DNA from: Pseudomonas sp. 8O
GTDB lineage: Bacteria > Pseudomonadota > Gammaproteobacteria > Pseudomonadales > Pseudomonadaceae
DNA: 64,000 nucleotides
Direction of reading: 5' to 3'
NCBI RefSeq assembly: GCF_902506495.1
Contig: NZ_LR733264.1
Coordinates: 2,000,900-2,064,899, forward strand
Shown: piece by piece, positions 36,802 through 45,747 of the stretch
Layout of the letters: each line of letters opens with the position of its first letter
Position numbering within the stretch: position 1 is the stretch's first letter
Translations under genes and position numbers: made by a program
The notes under the pieces: model-generated
Told to the model about the DNA's origin: nothing
The model's database searches: none
The model's input: only the letters and a program-made list of their open reading frames with translations

Positions 36802-38175
36802 GTGAAAATCATCATTCTCGGCGCCGGCCAAGTGGGCGGCACCCTGGCGGAACACCTCGCCAGCGAGGCCAACGACATCACCGTGGTCGACACCGATGGC
36901 GACCGCCTGCGCGACCTCGGCGACCGCCTGGACATCCGCACCGTACAGGGCAAGGGCTCCTTCCCCACCGTTCTGCGCCAGGCCGGCGCTGACGATGCCG
37001 ACATGCTGGTGGCGGTGACCAACAGCGACGAAGTCAACATGATGGCCTGTCAGGTGGCCTACACCCTGTTCCACACACCAACCAAAATCGCCCGGGTGCG
37101 CGAGGCGGCCTATCTGACCCGCGAGGCGCTGTTCGACAACGAAGCGATTCCGGTCGACGTGCTGATCAGCCCCGAGCAGGTGGTGACCAACTACATCAAG
37201 CGCCTGATCGAATACCCCGGCGCCCTGCAGGTGATCGATTTCGCCGAAGGCAAGGCGCAGCTGGTGGCGGTCAAGGCCTACTACGGCGGCCCGCTGGTGG
37301 GTCAGCAACTGCGCCAGTTGCGCCAGCACATGCCCAACGTCGACACGCGCGTGGCGGCCATCTTCCGCCGCAACCGGCCGATCATGCCCAAGGGCGACAC
37401 CGTCATCGAGGCCGATGACGAGGTGTTCTTCATCGCCGCCAAGGCGCATATCCGTGCGGTGATGAGCGAGATGCGTCGTCTCGAGGACAGCTACAAGCGC
37501 GTGGTGATCGCCGGTGGCGGCAACATCGGCGAACGCCTGGCCGAGGCCATCGAAAGCCGCTATCAGGTGAAGATCATCGAGATGAACCCGGCACGCTGCC
37601 GCTACCTGTCGGAGAACCTCGACAGCACCATCGTGCTGCAAGGCAGCGCCTCGGATCGCGACCTGCTGGTGGAAGAGAACATCAACGACGCCGACATCTT
37701 CCTCGCCCTGACCAACGACGACGAGGCCAACATCATGTCGTCGCTGCTGGCCAAGCGCCTGGGCGCGCGCAAGGTGATGACCATCATCAACAACCCGGCC
37801 TATGTCGACCTGGTGCAGGGCGGCGAGATCGACATCGCCATCAGCCCACAGTTGGCCACCATCGGCACATTGCTGACCCACGTGCGCCGTGGCGATATCG
37901 AAAGCGTGCACAGCCTGCGCCGTGGTGCAGCGGAAGCGTTGGAAGTGATCGCCCACGGCGATGCCAAATCGAGCAAGGTGATCGGCCGCGCCATCGAAGA
38001 CATCGCCCTGCCGCCGAGTACCACCATCGGCGCCATCATCCGCGATGAAGAAGTGCTGATCGCCCATGACAACACGGTGATCGAGTCCGGCGACCACGTG
38101 ATCCTGTTCCTGGTCGACAAGAAGTACATCCGCGACGTCGAGCGCCTGTTCCAGGCCGGCCTGACGTTCTTCTGA
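36802..38175 (+). CDS. trkA: Trk potassium uptake regulatory protein TrkA
   Basis: 457 residues from the GTG at 36802, the P. aeruginosa length; the longer frame reads out of rsmB. Two RCK repeats are visible, each with an NAD-binding start ([17 protein letters not shown] and [17 protein letters not shown]) and a RCK-C domain. It is a peripheral inner-membrane protein that gates TrkH/TrkG K+ channels. Last gene of the cluster. Confidence 0.97.
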   Translation: MKIIILGAGQVGGTLAEHLASEANDITVVDTDGDRLRDLGDRLDIRTVQGKGSFPTVLRQAGADDADMLVAVTNSDEVNMMACQVAYTLFHTPTKIARVREAAYLTREALFDNEAIPVDVLISPEQVVTNYIKRLIEYPGALQVIDFAEGKAQLVAVKAYYGGPLVGQQLRQLRQHMPNVDTRVAAIFRRNRPIMPKGDTVIEADDEVFFIAAKAHIRAVMSEMRRLEDSYKRVVIAGGGNIGERLAEAIESRYQVKIIEMNPARCRYLSENLDSTIVLQGSASDRDLLVEENINDADIFLALTNDDEANIMSSLLAKRLGARKVMTIINNPAYVDLVQGGEIDIAISPQLATIGTLLTHVRRGDIESVHSLRRGAAEALEVIAHGDAKSSKVIGRAIEDIALPPSTTIGAIIRDEEVLIAHDNTVIESGDHVILFLVDKKYIRDVERLFQAGLTFF

Positions 38176-38176
38176 G

Positions 38177-38197
38177 TCCCGGATTGCATCGGGCTAC
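38177..38197. repeat. single REP arm
   Basis: TCCCGGATTGCATCGGGCTAC right after trkA, one arm of the 21309-type palindrome with a one-base deletion. Confidence 0.7.
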
Positions 38198-38205
38198 GAC
38201 TGACC

Positions 38206-38333
38206 CTCTTCTAAAAATTTCAAAGTCTCGCGAGCTAGAGCAATGCAAGGCAAAAACAGGCGAGGACGCGGAGTGTACGAACAGTACATGAGCAGTCCGA
38301 GCCTGTTTTTAACGCAGCAGTGCCGACGCGCAG
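38206..38333. repeat. AAACAGGC-type interspersed element
   Basis: Contains GGCAAAAACAGGCGAGGAC and GAGCCTGTTTTTAACGCAG, matching, in reverse, the inner part of the element at 25011-25173. One end (TTCTAAAAATTTC) resembles the terminal repeat of that element, the other end looks cut off. No open frame. Directly upstream of a TPR gene. Confidence 0.65.
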
Positions 38334-38349
38334 CAGACTGGGAGCCGAG

Positions 38350-38664
38350 ATGAGCACAGAGGCACTGGAAAAGATGTTGGCCAAGGGCATGGATAACACC
38401 CTGCTGCGCTTCGGCCTGGGCAAAGCCCATCTGGATGGTGGCAACACCTCGCAGGCGGCCGAGCACCTGCAACGCTGCGTGGAATTCGACCCGGCCTATT
38501 CAGCGGCGTGGAAGCTGCTGGGCAAGGCCCTGCAGGCCGATGGCGACCACGACGGCGCACGCCAGGCCTGGCAGCAGGGCATCGCCGCCGCTCAGGCCAA
38601 GGGCGACAAACAGGCCGAGAAAGAAATGACGGTGTTTCTGCGCAAGCTGGACAAGCAACGCTGA
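38350..38664 (+). CDS. small TPR-repeat protein
   Basis: 104 residues from ATG 38350. It consists of two to three TPR motifs (RFGLGKAHLDGGNTSQAAEHLQRCVEFDP, AAWKLLGKALQADGDHDGARQAWQQG) and a charged tail. No signal peptide, so it should be cytoplasmic and act by protein-protein contact; partner unknown. It sits immediately after an interspersed element, whose end may supply its promoter region. A hypothetical gene occurs at the equivalent place in P. aeruginosa as I recall it. Confidence 0.82.
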   Translation: MSTEALEKMLAKGMDNTLLRFGLGKAHLDGGNTSQAAEHLQRCVEFDPAYSAAWKLLGKALQADGDHDGARQAWQQGIAAAQAKGDKQAEKEMTVFLRKLDKQR

Positions 38665-38670
38665 GCGACT

Positions 38671-38729
38671 CGGTGCGCACGGCGCACCCTACGGTTCGAA
38701 CGGTGTTGTAGGGTGCGCCGTGTGCACCG
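38671..38729. repeat. GTAGGGTGCGCCGTG inverted repeat
   Basis: Arms 38671-38692 and 38708-38729, reverse complements with one mismatch. The same element is present at 49061-49112. It is close after the TPR gene. Confidence 0.82.
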
Positions 38730-38735
38730 GGCTGG

Positions 38736-38773
38736 CGAAGGGCTTCAGCCGTCGCGGCTGAAGCCCTTCCCAC
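38736..38773. repeat. GAAGGGCTTCAGCCG / CGGCTGAAGCCCTTC hairpin
   Basis: Perfect 15-bp arms (38738-38752 and 38755-38769 approximately). A variant of the CTTTAGCCGC repeat with TCAG; between convergent genes, it may terminate both. Confidence 0.75.
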
Positions 38774-38801
38774 AGGACGGCAACCTACCGCTCTAGCGAT
38801 C

Positions 38802-40178
38802 TCAGAGTACCTCGCTGGCCACCGCATCCACCGCCGCCTTGGCGATCCCCACCACCTCGTCCGCTTCGGCGCGGGTCAGCACCAGCGGCGGGGCGAAGCC
38901 GAGGATGTCGCCGTGCGGCATGGCGCGGGCGATCATGCCGCGCTCCAGGCAGGCGGCAGAAACGCGGGGGCCAACCTTGAGCGCGGCATCGAATGGCGTA
39001 CGCGCATCCTTGTCAGCCATGAACTCCAGCGCGGCAAGCATGCCGACACCACGCACTTCACCCACCAGTGGATGACCTTCGAAGGTCTGGCGCAGTTGCT
39101 GGTTGAGGTAGGCGCCGACATCGGCGGCATTGGCGGCGAGGTTCTCCTTCTCCAGGATATTCAGGTTGGCCAGCGCGGCGGCGGCGCAGATCGGGTGGCC
39201 GGAGTAGGTCCAGCCATGGCCCATGGCACCGTCGCGGCTGGAGGCCTCATCGATCACGCTCCACACCTTCTCGCCGACGATTACCGCCGACAGCGGCGCG
39301 TAGGCACTGGTCAGGCCCTTGGCGGTAGTGATCAGGTCCGGCTGCATGCCGAACATCTGGCTGCCCATCGGCGTGCCCAGACGGCCGAAGGCGCAGACCA
39401 CTTCATCGGCAATCAGCAGGATGTCGTACTTGGCCAGCACAGCCTGGATCGCCTCCCAGTACCCGGTGGGCGGCACGATGATGCCGCCGGTACCCATCAC
39501 CGGCTCGCCGATAAAGGCCGCCACGGTGTCCGGCCCTTCGGCCAGGATCAGACGCTCAAGATCCTCGGCGCAGTGACGCACGAAGGCGGCCTCGTCCATG
39601 CCGGTCGGCGCCTTGTAGAAATGCGGGCAGGCGGCATGCTTGATGTCCGCGTGAGGCAGGTCGAAGTGCTGGTGGAAGCTGGCCAGGCCGGTGAGGCTGC
39701 CGGTCATGATGCCCGAGCCGTGGTAGCCGCGCTGGCGGGAGATGATCTTCTTCTTCGCCGGGCGACCGAGCACGTTGTTGTAGTAGCGCACCAGCTTGAT
39801 CTGGGTCTCGTTGGCGTCCGAGCCGGACATGCCGTAGTAGACCTTCTTCATGCCCCTGGGCGCCCAGTCGATGATGCGCGCCGACAGCTCGATGATGGCC
39901 TCGGTCGAATGGCCGACATAGGTGTGGTAGTAGGCCAGCTCCTTGGCCTGCTTGTAGATGGCCTCGGCGACCTCGGTACGACCGTAGCCGATGTTCACGC
40001 AGTACAGACCGGCGAAAGCGTCGATCAGCTCGCGGCCTTCATGATCCTGAATGCGGATGCCCGAGGCGCCGGTGATGATGCGGCCCTTGAGGGCGCCGCT
40101 GGCGTGGTCGTGAGCGTGGGTGGACGGGTGCATGAAGTGGGCACGGTCCTGCTCGAACAGCTTCTGGTAGTCGGTCAT
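38802..40178 (-). CDS. doeD: L-2,4-diaminobutyrate transaminase, ectoine degradation (DoeD-like)
   Basis: 458 residues from ATG 40178 (GGAGATCGCC before it). A class-III PLP aminotransferase: YGMSGSDANETQIKL, RGYHGSGIMTG, ADEVVCAFGRLGTPMG, with the PLP lysine in LITTAKGLTSAYAPL. DoeD converts diaminobutyrate, released from ectoine, to aspartate semialdehyde. The assignment rests on the neighbourhood: a dehydrogenase upstream and doeB-doeA-eutCB beyond. On sequence alone it could be another omega-transaminase. Confidence 0.82.
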   Translation of the reverse strand: MTDYQKLFEQDRAHFMHPSTHAHDHASGALKGRIITGASGIRIQDHEGRELIDAFAGLYCVNIGYGRTEVAEAIYKQAKELAYYHTYVGHSTEAIIELSARIIDWAPRGMKKVYYGMSGSDANETQIKLVRYYNNVLGRPAKKKIISRQRGYHGSGIMTGSLTGLASFHQHFDLPHADIKHAACPHFYKAPTGMDEAAFVRHCAEDLERLILAEGPDTVAAFIGEPVMGTGGIIVPPTGYWEAIQAVLAKYDILLIADEVVCAFGRLGTPMGSQMFGMQPDLITTAKGLTSAYAPLSAVIVGEKVWSVIDEASSRDGAMGHGWTYSGHPICAAAALANLNILEKENLAANAADVGAYLNQQLRQTFEGHPLVGEVRGVGMLAALEFMADKDARTPFDAALKVGPRVSAACLERGMIARAMPHGDILGFAPPLVLTRAEADEVVGIAKAAVDAVASEVL

Positions 40179-40230
40179 GGCGATCTCCATCTGATTCGCT
40201 GAGGTAGCGTTAAAGGTAATTCACACGCTC

Positions 40231-40298
40231 GTGGGAGGGGCTTTAGCCGCGATGCTTGCAGCGCCTGTAAGGTCAGTCGCGGCTAAAGCCCCTCCCAC
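40231..40298. repeat. GTGGGAGGGGCTTTAGCCGCGA inverted repeat
   Basis: Both arms are full length (first 40231-40252, second about 40276-40298). It separates doeD and doeC and may attenuate transcription between them. Confidence 0.85.
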
Positions 40299-40313
40299 CC
40301 GCACTCTGGATGA

Positions 40314-41780
40314 TCAGGGGTAACGCTGGCCCTGGTGATGAATGCAGAAGTACTTGGTTTCGACGAAGGGCTCGAAGCCTTCCGTGCCGCCCTCACGGCC
40401 GAGGCCGGAGGCTTTCATGCCACCGAAGGGGATCGGGTGGCCGGTGAACCTGGTGCCGTTGACCGCGACCATGGCGTGGTCGAGGCGGCGGATCAGCGGG
40501 TGGACGACATCCAAGCGGTTGGAACAAATGTAGGCGGCCAGACCGTATTCGGTGTCGTTGGCCATGGCCACCGCTTCGTCCAGGGTGTCGAAGGCGCGCA
40601 CGCCGGCGATGGGGGCGAAGTTCTCCTCGCGGTAGATGCGCATGCCATCGGTGACATCGGCCAGCAACGTCGGTTGCCAGAACCAGCCACCCAGCGCGTG
40701 AGGCTCACCGCCTGCCAGCAGGCGCGCACCCTGTTCGATGGCATCGGCGACCCGTGCGGCGGTCGCGTCCAGCGCAGCCTGGTGCATCAGCGGGCCGATC
40801 TGGTTGCGCGCGTCATGCCCAGGGCCGACACGCAGGCCACGCACGGCCTTGGCGAAACGCTGAAGGAATTCCTCATAGACCGGACGCTCGACCAGTATGC
40901 GGTTGGCCGCACAGCAGTCCTGGCCGGAGGTCTGGAACTTGGCGTCCAGCGCCACCTGCACAGCGTGGTCGAGGTCGGCGTCGGCACAGACGATCAGCGG
41001 CGCGTTGCCGCCCAGCTCTAGCGCCACCTTTTTCACGTCTTCGGCAGCTGCCTGCAACACCAGCTTGCCCACGCGGGTCGAGCCAGTGAAGCTCACCGAG
41101 CGCACCCGCATATCCTTGACCAGGGTTTCCATGGCCATCTGCGGCTCGCCCAGCACCACGTTGAATACACCAGCCGGCAAGCCCGCTTCCTCAGCCAGTT
41201 GCGCCAGGGCGAAAGCCGAATAGGGCGTCTCGTGCGCCGGTTTGACCACCACGGCGCAGCCAGCGGCCAGGGCGGCAGCTGCCTTGCGGGTGATCATCGC
41301 GCTGGGGAAATTCCACGGCGTGAGCAGGGCACAGACGCCCACCGGCTGCTTTACCGTGCCGAGCTGAGCACCGGGGATATGGCTGGGAATGGTCTGGCCG
41401 TAGAGCCGGCGCGCCTCTTCGGCGAACCAGGGAATGAAGCTGGCGGCGTAACGGATCTCGCCGCGTGCTTCAGCCAGCGGCTTGCCCTGCTCCAGGCTGA
41501 GGATGCGCGCCAGGTCTTCCTGATGCTGCAGGATCAGCTCGGCCCAGCGTCGCAGCAGCGCCGCACGGGCGTCCAGGCTCTGCTCGCGCCAGTCGGCGAA
41601 GGCGCGCTGGGCGGCGTCCACCGCGGCGACGATCTGCGTCTGGCCAAGCATCGGCACATGGCCGATCACGCTCTGGTCGGCGGGGTTGTGCACGGCGATG
41701 CTGGCGCCGTCATCACTGTGCAGCCAGTGACCATCCACATAGCACAGCGATTTGAACAGCAAGGGATGATCGAGGGGCAT
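40314..41780 (-). CDS. doeC: aspartate-semialdehyde dehydrogenase of ectoine degradation (DoeC-like)
   Basis: 488 residues of the aldehyde dehydrogenase superfamily, close to succinate-semialdehyde dehydrogenases. NAD-binding LTPWNFPSAMITRKAAAAL and TGSTRVGK, catalytic Glu in VALELGGNAP, catalytic Cys in SGQDCCAANR. DoeC oxidises aspartate semialdehyde to aspartate, the last step of ectoine catabolism. Paired with the doeD-like gene on the same strand. A GabD-like role in GABA use is the alternative, but the cluster argues for DoeC. Confidence 0.82.
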   Translation of the reverse strand: MPLDHPLLFKSLCYVDGHWLHSDDGASIAVHNPADQSVIGHVPMLGQTQIVAAVDAAQRAFADWREQSLDARAALLRRWAELILQHQEDLARILSLEQGKPLAEARGEIRYAASFIPWFAEEARRLYGQTIPSHIPGAQLGTVKQPVGVCALLTPWNFPSAMITRKAAAALAAGCAVVVKPAHETPYSAFALAQLAEEAGLPAGVFNVVLGEPQMAMETLVKDMRVRSVSFTGSTRVGKLVLQAAAEDVKKVALELGGNAPLIVCADADLDHAVQVALDAKFQTSGQDCCAANRILVERPVYEEFLQRFAKAVRGLRVGPGHDARNQIGPLMHQAALDATAARVADAIEQGARLLAGGEPHALGGWFWQPTLLADVTDGMRIYREENFAPIAGVRAFDTLDEAVAMANDTEYGLAAYICSNRLDVVHPLIRRLDHAMVAVNGTRFTGHPIPFGGMKASGLGREGGTEGFEPFVETKYFCIHHQGQRYP

Positions 41781-41941
41781 GGCGATGTCTCCGGGCCTTG
41801 GGGCATGGGAGACATGCTAGGGAAGAGCGGCCTGGCGTTTTTTCCAAACCGGGTGGGCGCTACCGCAGTTTTTTCTGAAGGATCAGGCGCAACAGGGGAT
41901 TTCTGGGGCGCCCGTCGCGCCTCGGCGGCGACACTCAGGCA

Positions 41942-42029
41942 GTCGCGGCTAAAGCCCCTCCCACACTCTCGCCACCAGCTACCGTGGCAGGCGCTTCAGC
42001 ACTCAGGGTGCGCCGCGCGCACCGCTGCG
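41942..42029. repeat. two repeat fragments downstream of yhhQ
   Basis: A single GCGGCTAAAGCCCCTCCCAC arm (41942-41964) and a GGTGCGCCGCGCGCACC palindrome (about 42007-42023). These and the next element fill the 318-bp stretch between doeC and yhhQ; no gene is visible. Confidence 0.65.
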
Positions 42030-42089
42030 GTAGCCCGGATGAAATCCGGGGGCAGGGCACAGAACAGTCCCGGATTGCATCCGGGCTAC
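42030..42089. repeat. REP-like palindrome
   Basis: Third full copy of the GTAGCCCGGATGAAATCC palindrome, 9 bp after the yhhQ stop. Confidence 0.88.
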
Positions 42090-42098
42090 GGATTCAGC

Positions 42099-42749
42099 TC
42101 AGGCTGTGGCGGTACGCTGCGGCAACGCCCGTACGATGGCGCTGAGCAGCATGCCGTACAGCGGCACGAAGAGAATCAGGCTGATGGCCAGTTTGATCAC
42201 GTAGTCCACCGTGGCGATCTCCACCCAGTTGGCCGCCATGAACGGATCGTCGCTGCGCCAGAAGGCCACCGAGAAGAACAGGAAGGTATCGAGCAGGTTG
42301 CCGAAAATGGTCGAGGCGGTCGGCGCAACCCACCACTGGCGCATCGTGCGCAGGCGGTCGAACACCTGGATATCCAGCAACTGGCCGAAGGCGTAGGCAA
42401 GGAAGCTGGCCACAGCGATACGGAAGACGAACAGGTTGAATTCGCCCAGCGTCGCCAGGCCGCCGAAGGCGCCTTCGTGGAACAGCACAGACACCACGTA
42501 GGAGGCGACCAATGCCGGCAGCATCACCCGGGCGATCACCACGCGCGCCGCATGCTTGCCGATCAGGCGCACGGTGAGGTCGGTAGCCAGGAAGATGAAC
42601 GGGAAGCTGAACGCACCCCAGGTGGTATGCCAGCCGAACAGGGTGATCGGCAGCTGCACCAGGTAGTTGCTGGCGATGATGATGAGAATATGGAAGGCGA
42701 TCAGGCCGGCCAGTACGGGCCGACTGACCGACGCAGGAATCAGGGTCAT
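42099..42749 (-). CDS. yhhQ: queuosine precursor transporter
   Basis: 216 residues from ATG 42749 with AAAGGA in front; the frame runs to 42803, but that part overlaps the riboswitch. Six membrane segments with family residues (NYLVQLPITLFGWHTTWGAFSFPFIFLATDLTVRLIG, SFLAYAFGQLLDIQVFDRLR). YhhQ (COG1738) imports the 7-deazaguanine precursors preQ0/preQ1 for queuosine in tRNA. The preQ1-like aptamer directly upstream confirms the pathway. Confidence 0.94.
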   Translation of the reverse strand: MTLIPASVSRPVLAGLIAFHILIIIASNYLVQLPITLFGWHTTWGAFSFPFIFLATDLTVRLIGKHAARVVIARVMLPALVASYVVSVLFHEGAFGGLATLGEFNLFVFRIAVASFLAYAFGQLLDIQVFDRLRTMRQWWVAPTASTIFGNLLDTFLFFSVAFWRSDDPFMAANWVEIATVDYVIKLAISLILFVPLYGMLLSAIVRALPQRTATA

Positions 42750-42754
42750 GCGAT

Positions 42755-42789
42755 GTCCTTTTTCATGGAGTGGGGTTAGGGAACCCACT
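42755..42789 (-). promoter_or_regulatory. preQ1-I riboswitch (candidate)
   Basis: On the minus strand: stem arms AGTGGG (42784-42789) and CCCACT (42769-42774) enclose TTCCCTAAC, and the A-rich tail CCATGAAAAAGGAC follows. The stem, loop and A-rich tail closely resemble the preQ1-I aptamer of Thermoanaerobacter (…UGGGU…GUAACCCCA…AAAACAAGG). TCC in the loop can pair with GGA of the tail as the pseudoknot P2. That GGA is the ribosome-binding site of yhhQ, so binding should block translation. Confidence 0.78.
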
Positions 42790-43000
42790 GCCGCAGCCGA
42801 CATGGCCGCGAGCGGCGCGCATTCTAGCGCGTTGTTGACCCACGGGATAGGTTTTGCCGCAGATGGTCACGCCGCCCGGATGAAAGGTCGCGCCTTCGCG
42901 TAAGGCTGTGCACTTGAGAAATGGTCTTGCGCGATGAGCCCCCTCACCCCTCCGTGGAGAGGGGACCAATCACGCAGACCTTGAACGCGCCGTCGCTGAC

Positions 43001-43507
43001 TCAAGCCTCCGGCACCACCCGCTTGGCCAACTGGAAATGACGCTGCCAGTACGAGTTGTTGAGGAAGTCGATGCGCACGTTAGTGCCGCGACGCGGCGCG
43101 TGGACGAAGCGCCCCTCGCCGATGTAGATGGCCACGTGATCCACCGAGCGGCTGCGAATGCGGAAGAACAGCAGGTCGCCCGGCTGCAGGTCGCTGCGCT
43201 TCACCGAGGGCGCATCCAGGCGCGACAGCGCGCGGGAGGTGCGCGGCAGTTCGAGGTCGTCCTGGGTCTTGAAGGCGTATTGCACCAGGCCGCTGCAATC
43301 GAAGCCGTGGCGCAGGCTGGTACCGCCCCAGCGGTAGGGCGTGCCCAGCGCGCCGAGGGCGCGGTCGATCACTTCGCTGGCCGGTTTGGGCGCGACCGCT
43401 GGCGCGGTGGCAGGAATGGTGTGGATACGAAAGGTGGCGGAGGCTTGGGTACAAATTCCCAGTAAAAGAGCGCCTCCCAGGCAAAATGACATGAAAAATT
43501 TATTCAA
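43001..43507 (-). CDS. NlpC/P60-family cell-wall hydrolase
   Basis: About 168 residues from a TTG at 43507 (NKFFMSFCLGGALLLGICTQASA), which gives the best signal peptide. An ATG at 43492 (163 residues) and one at 43567 are alternatives. The C-terminal NlpC/P60 domain has the catalytic Cys in HGFDCSGLVQYAF, His in SVDHVAIYIGEG and the third residue in VHAPRRG. Such enzymes cut gamma-D-Glu-DAP bonds in peptidoglycan. Single gene; not functionally tied to its ectoine neighbours. Confidence 0.87.
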   Translation of the reverse strand: MNKFFMSFCLGGALLLGICTQASATFRIHTIPATAPAVAPKPASEVIDRALGALGTPYRWGGTSLRHGFDCSGLVQYAFKTQDDLELPRTSRALSRLDAPSVKRSDLQPGDLLFFRIRSRSVDHVAIYIGEGRFVHAPRRGTNVRIDFLNNSYWQRHFQLAKRVVPEA

Positions 43508-43832
43508 ACCCAGTGACCCTGGTGATTGGCCTTTGCGCGGAAACCCTTCCTGATCAAGGCATTGCATCGGAAACGAGCCGCCTGCCCGTCCCGGAGAGGG
43601 ACTGCCTGAAAAAGCCTTTGGTTCATTTCCAAGCGAGACGAGTCGACGAACGGTTTACCGCTGATGCCTTCGTATTCCTGACCATTCGCATCCAACTACG
43701 CCCCTCCGATTGAGCCGCACACTCTCGCCCGCCAGGATCACGGAGCGACTCATACCGACGACGTGAGCAGCCACGACGATAGCCTGGCGGCGGTTAAGGC
43801 GAAGCGCTGCTGCCCTCGGTCGAGCCACTGCC

Positions 43833-43996
43833 TGTAGGGTGGGTTAGCGACGCTGAACGTGAATCGAAGATGCCCACTATGGCGGCGCGGCGCATACCCC
43901 CCAGTCGATGAAACGTGGCGCTCCGATGGTGGGTTACGCCGCAGCCAATGGGGTGAAACGCTCGGTCACCTCGGCAGGCGGCTAACCCACCCTACA
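43833..43996. mobile_element. 164-bp element with perfect 16-bp terminal inverted repeats
   Basis: Ends TGTAGGGTGGGTTAGC (43833-43848) and GCTAACCCACCCTACA (43981-43996). The inside has another GGTGGGTTACGCCGCAG stretch and no open frame. It lies in the 517-bp gap between the NlpC/P60 gene and doeX; the rest of that gap shows no gene. Half-copies (GTAGGGTGGGTTAGC) at 27774 and GTAGGGTGG at 26145. Confidence 0.75.
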
Positions 43997-44024
43997 GATG
44001 CCCGACATCTCATGGTGGCGTACG

Positions 44025-44501
44025 TTAGTCGTCCAGTTCTGTGGGCGCGCCCGACGTATGCGCCTTGATGGTCTTGGTCACGATATAGGTGAAGTAGCGC
44101 TCGATACCGAGGTCCTCCAGCAGCAACTGGTCGATGAAGCGCTGGTAGTGGTCGATGTCGCGGGCACGGATCATGGCGATGTAGTCGACGCCGCCACCAG
44201 TGGCGTAGCAGAAGCCAACTTCCGGTGCCTCGGCCAGGCGTTGCTCGAAGCGGCGCATGTCCTGAGCGGTGTGGCGAGCCAGGGTGATTTCCACCAGCAC
44301 CTGCTGGCTGCGAAACAGCGCTGCCCAGTCGATCTGCGCGCGGTAACCCTTGATCAGCCCGGCGCCTTCGAGCTTGCGCACACGCTCCCAGGCCGGCGTT
44401 ACCGACAGGTTGATCGCCTCGGCCAGGGCCGACTTGGTGATCCGCCCGTCCTCGGCAAGGATGCGCAGGATCTTCAGGTCATAGCGGTCGAGCTTGTGCA
44501 T
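44025..44501 (-). CDS. doeX: Lrp/AsnC-family regulator of ectoine degradation (DoeX-like)
   Basis: 158 residues. N-terminal HTH (LDRYDLKILRILAEDGRITKSALAEAINLSVTPAWERVRKLE) and C-terminal RAM ligand-binding domain. DoeX-type proteins bind the promoter regions of ectoine-degradation genes; this gene lies 125 bp after doeB on the same strand. The specific role is inferred from position. Confidence 0.85.
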   Translation of the reverse strand: MHKLDRYDLKILRILAEDGRITKSALAEAINLSVTPAWERVRKLEGAGLIKGYRAQIDWAALFRSQQVLVEITLARHTAQDMRRFEQRLAEAPEVGFCYATGGGVDYIAMIRARDIDHYQRFIDQLLLEDLGIERYFTYIVTKTIKAHTSGAPTELDD

Positions 44502-44537
44502 CGGCAGTACGCCTATCTTGGGAACGATGCGAGGCCT

Positions 44538-44562
44538 GTAGGAGCGAGCTTGCTCGCGAAGC
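44538..44562. repeat. pseudomonad GTAGGAGCGAGC-TTGCTCGCGAAGC REP
   Basis: Classic short palindrome GCGAGCTTGCTCGC type between doeX and doeB. Confidence 0.8.
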
Positions 44563-44626
44563 TTTTGCCTTACCGGCGTTCATGAGAATGGCCAGGTGCT
44601 TTCACAGCGGCTGCAGGTTGGGTTTC

Positions 44627-45628
44627 TCAACTCACCACCTCGGCGATGACGGCGAGGGTATCACCACTTTTCACCAGCCCCGGAAAGTGCCGGGCGGCGA
44701 GCAGGCCACTGCGTTTGGCGCGGTACTCGGTAGCCGGCGCACCGGTGCATCGCACGCTATGTACACGAGCGATCACCTCGCCTTTCTCGACCGTATCGCC
44801 AAGGTCGCGACACATTTCCAGCAGGCCGTCGTCCTCACTGGCGACAAAACAGTTGCCATCCGGCATGTCCAGCATCACCGATTCACCCGTCTCGATCTCG
44901 CCCTGCAGCAGGCCGAAGTGGATCAGCAGGTTACGTACGCCACATTCGGCGATGGCCAGGCTTTTCGCCGTACTGCTGCCGCCGCCGCCGAGCTCGGTGG
45001 TGACGAACACCTTGCCCAGTTCCTCGGCGGCGGTGTCGTACATGCCCACCGCGTCCAGCTCCAGCATGCGCATGCAGTAGGGCGCAGCGAAGGCGCGCAT
45101 GCCGGCGGCGCAAGCGGCATCCTGGGTCTTGTCCGGCAACACGTGGCAGGCGGCGAAGGGCAGAAAATCCAGGGTCTTGCCGCCGGAGTGGATGTCCAGC
45201 ACCACATTGGCCAGCGGCAGCAGCGTGCGCTGGAAGTAGTCAGCGATCTTCTGCGTCACCGTGCCGTCCGGCTTGCCGGGGAAGCTGCGGTTGAGGTTGC
45301 CCTTGTCGATCGGCGAGGTGCGGGTGCCGGCCTGCACGGCGGGAGCGTTCATGAACGGCACGATGATCACCCGGCCGCTGACGTCCTCCGCGCGCAGGCG
45401 CTGGGCCAGCTTGCTAAGAGCCAGCGGGCCTTCGTACTCGTCACCATGGTTGCCACCGGTGAGCAACGCGGTGGGGCCGCTGCCGTTCTTCACCACGGTG
45501 ACCGGGATCATCACCGCGCCCCAAGCCGAATCGTCGCGGGAATAGGGTAGCTTGAGAAAACCGTGTTGCACGCCGTCACGGTCGAAATCGACCGTGGGGC
45601 TGATGGGGTTGTCGCGCAGTTGGGTCAT
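44627..45628 (-). CDS. doeB: N-alpha-acetyl-L-2,4-diaminobutyrate deacetylase
   Basis: 333 residues from ATG 45628, which matches DoeB length; the longer frame has no family match. It belongs to the zinc-dependent succinylglutamate desuccinylase/aspartoacylase family, with zinc ligands in GGNHGDEYEG and LDIHSGG. It removes acetate from N-alpha-acetyl-DABA, produced by DoeA, to give DABA. It lies next to doeA on the same strand, 119 bp downstream, with a hairpin in between. Confidence 0.93.
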   Translation of the reverse strand: MTQLRDNPISPTVDFDRDGVQHGFLKLPYSRDDSAWGAVMIPVTVVKNGSGPTALLTGGNHGDEYEGPLALSKLAQRLRAEDVSGRVIIVPFMNAPAVQAGTRTSPIDKGNLNRSFPGKPDGTVTQKIADYFQRTLLPLANVVLDIHSGGKTLDFLPFAACHVLPDKTQDAACAAGMRAFAAPYCMRMLELDAVGMYDTAAEELGKVFVTTELGGGGSSTAKSLAIAECGVRNLLIHFGLLQGEIETGESVMLDMPDGNCFVASEDDGLLEMCRDLGDTVEKGEVIARVHSVRCTGAPATEYRAKRSGLLAARHFPGLVKSGDTLAVIAEVVS

Positions 45629-45674
45629 GGTGCAAAGCCCGGCATAAGTGGATGTCTCAATAGCGCCGCTTTTC

Positions 45675-45735
45675 GTAGGAGCTGGCTTGCCAGCGATGCG
45701 TTGTTGATGCGGATCGCCGGCAAGCCGGCTTCTAC
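45675..45735. repeat. inverted GTAGGAGCTGGCTTGCC / CGGCAAGCCGGCTTCTAC repeat
   Basis: Two GTAGGAGC-type REP arms in opposite orientation between doeA and doeB. It could reduce read-through from doeA to doeB. Confidence 0.78.
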
Positions 45736-45747
45736 AATCAAGCGGCA

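Noticed and set aside
42750..42803. Upstream extension of yhhQ
   Set aside because: No ribosome site, and it overlaps the riboswitch; the ATG at 42749 has AAAGGA.
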